A DNA stretch of 64,000 bases from Eublepharis macularius (lineage: Eukaryota; Chordata; Lepidosauria; Squamata; Eublepharidae): the NCBI RefSeq assembly GCF_028583425.1, contig NC_072791.1:30263368-30327367 (forward strand). Direction: 5' to 3'. Shown here piece by piece: positions 58,496 to 64,000 of the stretch (positions are counted from its first letter, which is position 1; each line of letters starts with the position of its first letter). Under the pieces are notes generated by a model that ran no database searches, was not told the DNA's origin, and worked only from the letters and a program-made list of their open reading frames with translations. Both the position numbers and the translations under genes were made by a program.

Positions 58496-59075
58496 CAAAG
58501 AAGGAAACCAGGTTGGTCTAGCAAGATCTGTTAGGAACAAAACCATGCTGACTTCCCCGGATCACTGAGTGGTCCTTCAGATGCTTACAGATTGATCCCT
58601 TTAAAATCTGCTCTAATATCTTCCCAGCAACAGAAGTCAGATTGACCGGCCTGTAGTTTCCCGGGTCATCCTTCCTCCCTTTCTTAAAGTTTGGGATAAC
58701 ATTCGCTCTTCTCCAATCTTGTGGCGCATCCCCAGTCCTCCAGGAGGCCTTGAAGATGATGGACAGGGGTTCTGCAAGTTCTCTGGAAAGTTCTTTCAGC
58801 ACTCTTGGGTGCACCCCATCCGGCCCAGGGGATTTGTATTCATCCAGTGCAGCCAAACGCCTCTCCACTACCTCTCTGTCAATGTCAATTAGCCACTCAG
58901 GTGTCCTGCCACATTTTCTACTATCTCTAGATGTCCCTGAGTTCTTCAGGGAGAAAACAGAGGCAAAAAAGTCATTAAGCCTGTCTGCTTTTTCTCTGTC
59001 CTGCATCAGAGTTTCTCCATCTACTCCCAACAGCGGTCCAATTGCCTCTTTTACCTTGCGTTTGCTTCTCTCAAA

Positions 59076-59620
59076 GAGAGAGAGAGAGACTGAGAGAGTA
59101 CAATTGTGCTGGGCTTTAGTGGATAGGGAATTAGGGATCTATCTCCTCTGCTTCCAGGGCTGCTGCCTGGCTCTGGGACCAAGCTCTGTGGGCACCTTGG
59201 CTGAGGGCTCACATACATTAGTGCCTGGTCATGTCTGTGGGAGTGGTGGTGGGCTAGGACTCTAGTCCCTCTCTCTCTCTGGTTCCAGGGCTGCTGCCTG
59301 GCTCTGGGACCAAGCTCAGTGGGCACCTTGGCTGAGGGCTCACATACATTAGTGCCTGGTCATGTCTGTGGGAGTGGTGGTGGGCTAGGACTCTAGTCCC
59401 TCTCTCTCTCTGGTTCCAGGGCTGCTGCCTGGCTCTGGGACCAAGCTCAGTGGGCACCTTGGCTGAGGGCTCACATACATTAGTGCCTGGTCATGTCTGT
59501 GGGAGTGGTGGTGGGCTAGGACTCTAGTCCCTCTCTCTCTCTGGTTCCAGGGCTGCTGCCTGGCTCTGGGACCAAGCTCAGTGGGCACCTCGACTGAGGG
59601 CTCACACAATGTCATCTCCT
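59076..59620 (+). repeat. 131-bp tandem repeat array, about 4 copies
   Basis: Units beginning TTCCAGGGCTGCTGCCTGGC start at 59152, 59283, 59414 and 59545, exactly 131 bp apart. Each carries GGGACCAAGCTCAGTGGGCA, TTAGTGCCTGGTCATGTC and a (TC)n stretch before the next unit. The copies are nearly identical; the last runs into the ATG of the hAT reading frame at 59609. An AG-rich run at 59075-59100 marks the left side. Confidence 0.9.
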
Positions 59621-62128
59621 CCTGAATTGTTGGCTAGCACTATGGGGCTCTGGGTGGGGGACAAGAGTGGTCGTGGGGGGAAGTGCATGGATTGTCCCAG
59701 TTGCAGCACCGGAAGCAGTGCTGCACAGGGCTCTGGAGCAGCAGGGAGTCCCACTCCCCCCAAATCATCAGTTGAGGCTGTGGAGGAGGCCCAAGAGCTC
59801 TTGCTGGCGGCGGAAGAGGAACTCCTAAAAATTTTTGGGGAGGAGAAGGAGGCCGAGGGATCTTTGGAGGAATGGTTGGGGTTCGAGGAAACCTCCAGCC
59901 TGTCCCCATCCCAAACTACCGGTGCTGCTGTCCCTGCCTGCAATCCACCCACCACTCCGTCTTCCGTTGCCAGCACCGTGGCACAGCCAGCAGCAACCCT
60001 TCGTCCTCCCTCCCCTGGAACCATAAGCTGGCCACGGTTGAAAAGCAACGTTTGGAGGCACTTTTGGGCCATTGGTAATGATCCCCGTGCGGTGCTGTGT
60101 GTGTGGGCCCCTGGTGCAAAGAGGCAACAACCTGCAGCACCTGTCATCGTCGAACCTCACTCTGCACCTGAAAAGGTACCACCCGAGCCTGTGGTCTCTG
60201 TCCTCAGGCAGCAAAACTTCTGTCGGGGGAAAACGGAGGGCCACCAGTGAGTCTGATCCAGGATTGGTGGGAGGGTCTCCAGAATGCACCCAGAGCAAGA
60301 AGCCTTGCCCCGAGGATGCGGCTGGTGGGAGCGGAAGGCTCAGGCAGGCCTCCCTGGGGGAAGTTGTTCCCTCAGGGTCGAGGGTGGTGCCGCTGAAAAG
60401 GGTGAGGTCAAGGGCTCAGGAGGCGGAAATTCGTGCAGCGGCACAGATGATCGCCCTGCAAGGCTTCCCCCTGTTGGTCGTGGAGGGCATGGGTTTCCAA
60501 CTGCTGTTTGAGCACTTTGCCCCATGGTTCTCGATGCCATCACAGTGCACCATTTGGCGTCGAGTCATGCCTGCCCTGTATGAGGCGGTGCGAGACATGG
60601 TGCACAGAGACCTGTCAGCCACCAAGGGCAGAACAGTCCACTTCACGGCCGACCTGTAGAGCGGCTGCCATCACGAGTACCTGGCCATCACTGCCCACTG
60701 GTGGCAACCACAGGAACTCCACCTCCCCAGGCCAAGATCTGGTCGATGTAAAAAGGCGCCCAAATTGAGCCCAGACTATAGAGTGGTTCTCCTTCAGGCC
60801 CGGGGGATGGATGAGGTCCACACCGGCAAGAACATCGCCACCACTGTCAAGGCGGCTCTGAGGGAGTGGATGTCTGGGGTGGACCATGGCTACATGGTCA
60901 TGGACACGGGAGCCAACATGTTGGCAGCCCTGAGAGAGGCATCCCTCCCGGGCCTGGTGTGCATGGCACAAAAGCTGCACCTTGTCATGCGGGACGTGCT
61001 CGGGCTGGGGAGCAAGCTGAGGGACAGCTGGGACGAGGGAACCTTGCGGACGCGCAGTGTGCTGGACAGCTGCCGTCTCATTGCTTCCCACTTCTCCCGC
61101 AGCATCAATTCGTCCCGAGAGCTGTTCCAGAGGCAGAGAGAGGAAGGGGACCCCGAGCACCAACTGTTCCAGGACCTGCCCACGCGCTGGAACTCCACCT
61201 ACGACATGATCTGTCGTCTGGTGGAGCAGCAGTGCGTGGTGCAAGACATCTTATTGTCCTCGGATGTGCTGAGTAGGGGAGAGGAGTTGGGCCTCAGCGC
61301 CATGGACTGGAGAGTCCTTGACCAGATGTCCCAGATCCTCAAGCCCTTCAAGGATGCCACAGAGCTCCTATACTCCTACGAGGCCAGCCTGGGTTAGGTC
61401 CTCCCCATGATCCATGGCCTTGACCAGTTTCTGGCCCAGGAGCTCCAGCGGCAAGAGCTGCTCCCCAGGGTCCGGGAATTTCTCCAGAGGATCCATGCCT
61501 GTGTCGCTGAATGCCTGCATCCTCTCCACCGCGAGGCACCCTACTAACTTGCCTCCCTCCGTGACCCCTGCATCAAGGGCAGCATTGCCATGCAGGTGGG
61601 GCAGATGCAGCACTGGAAGAAGGAGCTCCGCAGAGCAGTGCTCCGTTTCCAGAGACAGAGGGCAGGAGACAAGGAACTGGGCAGCGGCGAGGGGCAGGCG
61701 GCGGAGGAGGAGGGTGAGGGGCAGGAGGTGGGAAGAGAGCCAGGCAAGGGAAGAGCCATGGACATCTTCAATCTGTGCGCCTCGTCGGTGGGCAGCGTCG
61801 TTGGCTGCAGCACGGCGGGCAGGTCCCACCCGGGTCCCACCCAGTAGAGGACTCAGCAGGGGCCATGGTGCGTGAGTACCTTTCGGAGCCCACCGAGCCT
61901 CCCCCCCATGCCAACCCATTGCAGTATTGGGCGAGAAAATCAGACCGCAGGCCGGACCTGTCTATCGTCGGCACCAACATCCTTTCCACCAGCGTGCAGA
62001 GCGAGTGGGTGTTCTCCCACCTGGGAGACCTCTTCCGTCCCCGCCTGGTGAGCATGTTGATGTTCATCAAGGTGAACCTCAACCTACTGGGGCACCCTCC
62101 CGTGGACCTGGACCTCCCCGGGCTCTGA
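59609..62128 (+). pseudogene. hAT transposase with BED finger and hATC domain (decayed)
   Basis: Parts in order: an acidic Ser/Pro-rich N-terminus (59609-60050); a BED finger (SNVWRHFWAIGNDPRAV, then CCVCG...LTLHLKRYH near 60090-60175) split by a frameshift near 60100; the early transposase region (GFPLLVVEGMGFQLLFEHF, SATKGRTVHFTADL); TAG in place of the expected Trp codon at 60657-60659; the central region HGYMVMDTGANMLAALREA and DLPTRWNSTYDMICRLVEQQ; another in-frame TAG near 61396; and the hATC region NPLQYWARKSDRRPDLS...TSVQSEWVFSHLGDLF near 61910-62090. At least four breaks in all. GC content is far above the flanks. No terminal repeats were found. A domesticated ZBED gene is unlikely given the stops. 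Confidence 0.85.
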
Positions 62129-62129
62129 G

Positions 62130-63495
62130 CCCCCCTAGGGTTGTGGCCAGCCCAGCTCATCCACAGCGGGCTCAAGCCTCCCTCAGTTCTCGGGGCTGTT
62201 TCCATGGATGATGACCCTTTGCCCTCCTCTTCCAGACGAGTTCCCATTCCCTCTTCACACCTCTGGATCTGCTCAGATGCCTCCCAACCTCTCCTGTCTT
62301 TCCCATCCCGTCCTTTCCGCGAAGGCTGGAACGTGCTGTGCTGCTTGCTGATGCTGCTGCTGGCCACGAGAAACAGCTCTGCTGCTGTTGCTGATGTCAG
62401 AGTGGCACTGTACGCCCCCCCCCATCCATGGCACCTGGTGTCCCCTCTGAGCAGGGGGTATGGCTCCCTCCCACCCTTTCCACGAAGGCAGGGGTGCTGT
62501 CTGCTGCTGCCCGTTTGGACCCCAAGGGGCAGCTCAGCTGCTCATGCTGAGATTGACAGGTTCGAGCTGCATGGGGCACCCCTATCCATGTGCACTGGCT
62601 GACCTCTCTGTGCATGGGGGGAATGGGTCCCACAACTGATGTCCTTTCCATGAAGGCAAGAAGGTGGGTGGTGCCGACTGCTACTGCTCTTGAGCACGGG
62701 GAACTACCATGCCACAGCCACCTTCTTTGGGCCTTTCCAGTCCTGCTCTGCCATGTGTCTTTGACAAACAACCGTTTTTGCAACTCTTCCAATCAAGGTC
62801 ATGGACATTCCCTCATTCGAACTCACCCTCTCTGAAACTGCTCCAACTCCTCCCCGCGACCTCTCCTTTCCAGGCCACCCCATCCTTTCTGCAAAGGCAG
62901 GAAGGTGGTTGATGTCTGCTAGTGGTGGTTTTGGCCATGAGGGGCAGCTCAAGAGCTGTTGCATATATGGTTGTGCAGCATGGAACGCCCCTTTCCATGG
63001 GCACATGCTGTATGCGAGGGCAGGAAGGTTGTTGAGGTCTGCTGCTGCTGCTTTGGGGCATGAGGGGCGGCTCCGGAGATGTTGCCGATGTGAGAGTGGG
63101 ACTGTGCGTTGTCTCCCCCTCCTGTCCTGCCCATCCCCCACATTCCGCAAAGGCAGGATGGCGGGTCAGGTCTGCCCCTGCTTCATAAGAGACGATCCTG
63201 TTACTGCTCCCTCCTTGGTTACACAGCTTGGTTGCGATCGAGCAGCCGATTGTACCATATAGGGGAAGAGTTGGTTGACAACGTGGTGGTTACCCTGTCT
63301 ACGGGACTGATGGGACCTCTTTCAGCTGGGTGGGAATGTGTCCTGCAATTCTGGTCCTTTATGGTGAGGCAGGAAGGTGGATGGGTGCAGTCAGCTGCTG
63401 TCGGCTATCTTACTGCTCTCCCTTTGGTTACACAGCTTGGTTGTGATCATGCGGCCGATTGTAAGGATGCAGTTGGTTGACAATGTGGAGGCTCC
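62130..63495 (+). repeat. GC-rich degenerate repeats downstream of the hAT transposase
   Basis: A diverged unit recurs several times: CCTTTCC(G/A)CGAAGGC(A)GG, then CTGCTGCTGCT and GGGGCAGCTC, near 62305, 62475, 62645, 62885, 63015 and 63145. At the right, TTGGTTACACAGCTTGGTTG appears at about 63213 and 63423, 210 bp apart, each followed by GCCGATTGTA. Probably the 3' subterminal region of the hAT. No coding frame is credible. Confidence 0.6.
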
Positions 63496-63496
63496 C

Positions 63497-64000
63497 CTTT
63501 CTTTTTTTTTAATTTTTTTTTAATTGGGTGAGTAATAAAAGACAGGAAAAAAATACAGATTTTCCATTAATCCCCTTGTTTTCTTATTCCTCCACCCTTT
63601 CTCCCCTCCTTATCTTAGACTTCCAACAGTTTTCCAACCCGCTGTCCACCTCTACATCTAATATCTCTATTTAACTTCTATAATTAATTCTTATAGCCTT
63701 AATTACCTTCTTTAAATGCTTTCCATATTAAAATACATTTCTAAACCATAAATTACATTTCTAACTTACCTATATTTCTTGTAAAGATCAACATCTCCTC
63801 TCTAGTTATTCAGTTAATAATTATCTAGCCCCCATAACTCCCCCTTCACGTCCCATTTCTTCTCTAAATACTGTTTCAATTTTCCCCAGTCATTAAAAAT
63901 TTCTTCTGAATTCTGTTCTCTTAGCTTCCTTGTTAGTTTGTCCATTTCTGCCATGTACAGCAATTTTTGTATCCAATTTTCTATGGATGGTATTTCTTGC
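63497..64000 (-). mobile_element. L1 LINE 3' end, continues beyond window
   Basis: A poly-T run at about 63500-63522 is the minus-strand poly-A tail. From 63840 the text CGTCCCATTTCTTCTC, TTCCCCAGTCATTAAAAATT and GTTAGTTTGTCCATTTCTGC matches the L1 ORF2 C-terminus seen at 12490-12690. The family is related to but distinct from the copy at 12180. Its 5' part lies outside the window. Confidence 0.85.

Larger units (their letters stand above)
55774..59075 (-). mobile_element. CR1 LINE, long 5'-truncated copy, split by an ORF1-only L1
   Basis: The 3' terminus at 55774 is ATCATAGAATCATTGGGTTG. On the minus strand the reverse transcriptase reads from LNDFFASVFS and YKSPGPDGVHPRVLKEL (near 58800) through NVIPNFKKG...NYRPVNLTSVAGKILEQ and QHGFVPNRSC (58518). 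After the insertion it continues with SGVPQGLVLGPVLFNIFIND, FADDTKL (the YADD-type catalytic box) and LGVRVDCKLN down to 55948. One frameshift lies near 56875; the rest of the RT is open. The 5' part with the endonuclease is missing. Fairly young for a CR1 copy. Confidence 0.92.

Noticed and set aside
59109-59620. Regularly spaced repeats resembling a CRISPR array
   Set aside because: The period is 131 bp with no unique spacers, and the genome is vertebrate; it is a simple tandem repeat.
60072-61397. Domesticated ZBED-like host gene
   Set aside because: The frame is interrupted by stop codons and shifts, and no introns or conserved start region support host use.
54511-64000. Remaining exons of serpin 2
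   Set aside because: I looked for text like KWKKPF, ADLSGI and the GTEA hinge after 54510 and saw none; they are probably beyond the window.

Overview
This looks like nuclear DNA of a squamate reptile, most likely a lizard. It holds intron-split genes, each coding piece bounded by GT/AG splice sites. The repeat mix fits squamates: BovB tails, 5S-rRNA-derived SINEs, MIR-like tRNA SINEs, CR1, L2 and L1 LINEs, Penelope-like elements, a Ty3/Gypsy remnant and many hAT-type and fold-back DNA elements. The species cannot be named from this window.

Two host genes can be supported, both clade A serpins on the + strand. The first (coding 14137-29635) is complete: four coding exons of 691, 271, 148 and 192 nt give a 433-residue protein. 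The middle exon sizes, splice phases, hinge and Met-Ser reactive bond are those of alpha-1-antitrypsin. The second (53827-54510) shows only its first coding exon, with a signal peptide and a histidine-rich N-terminus. It ends at a donor site of the expected phase, and the rest should lie beyond 64000. Together they look like part of a lizard SERPINA1-like tandem cluster. About 24 kb of repeats separates them.

Layout: 1-14128 is repeat-rich flank (AT-rich segment, BovB tail holding a hAT element, L2 3' end, SINEs, Ty3/Gypsy pol+LTR remnant, CR1 and L1 3' ends). 14129-29960 is serpin 1, whose introns hold hairpin elements, L2, 5S-SINE, BovB and fold-back elements. 29960-36990 is intergenic with a 5S-SINE and a 195-bp tandem array. 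36995-43435 is an old hAT (Charlie/GTF2IRD2-like) carcass split by an AGGGTTGCCA-type element that was itself split by Penelope element 1. 43530-43960 is a short Penelope-like relic. 47741-53215 is a SINE split by Penelope element 2. 53827-54510 is serpin 2 exon 1. 55774-59075 is a CR1 LINE split by a young L1-ORF1-only (HAL1-like) insertion with a 17-bp target-site duplication. 59076-63490 is a GC-rich hAT with BED and hATC domains, preceded by a 131-bp tandem array and followed by degenerate repeats. 63497-64000 is the 3' end of an L1 running off the window.

The serpins are the only genes likely to serve the host. The rest is a layered record of insertions, several of which can be ordered by nesting and target-site duplications. 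The least ordinary items are the ORF1-only L1 element, the two Penelope insertions that share the same inverted-partial-copy structure, the near-perfect long hairpins inside serpin introns, and the shutter-region changes in both serpins.
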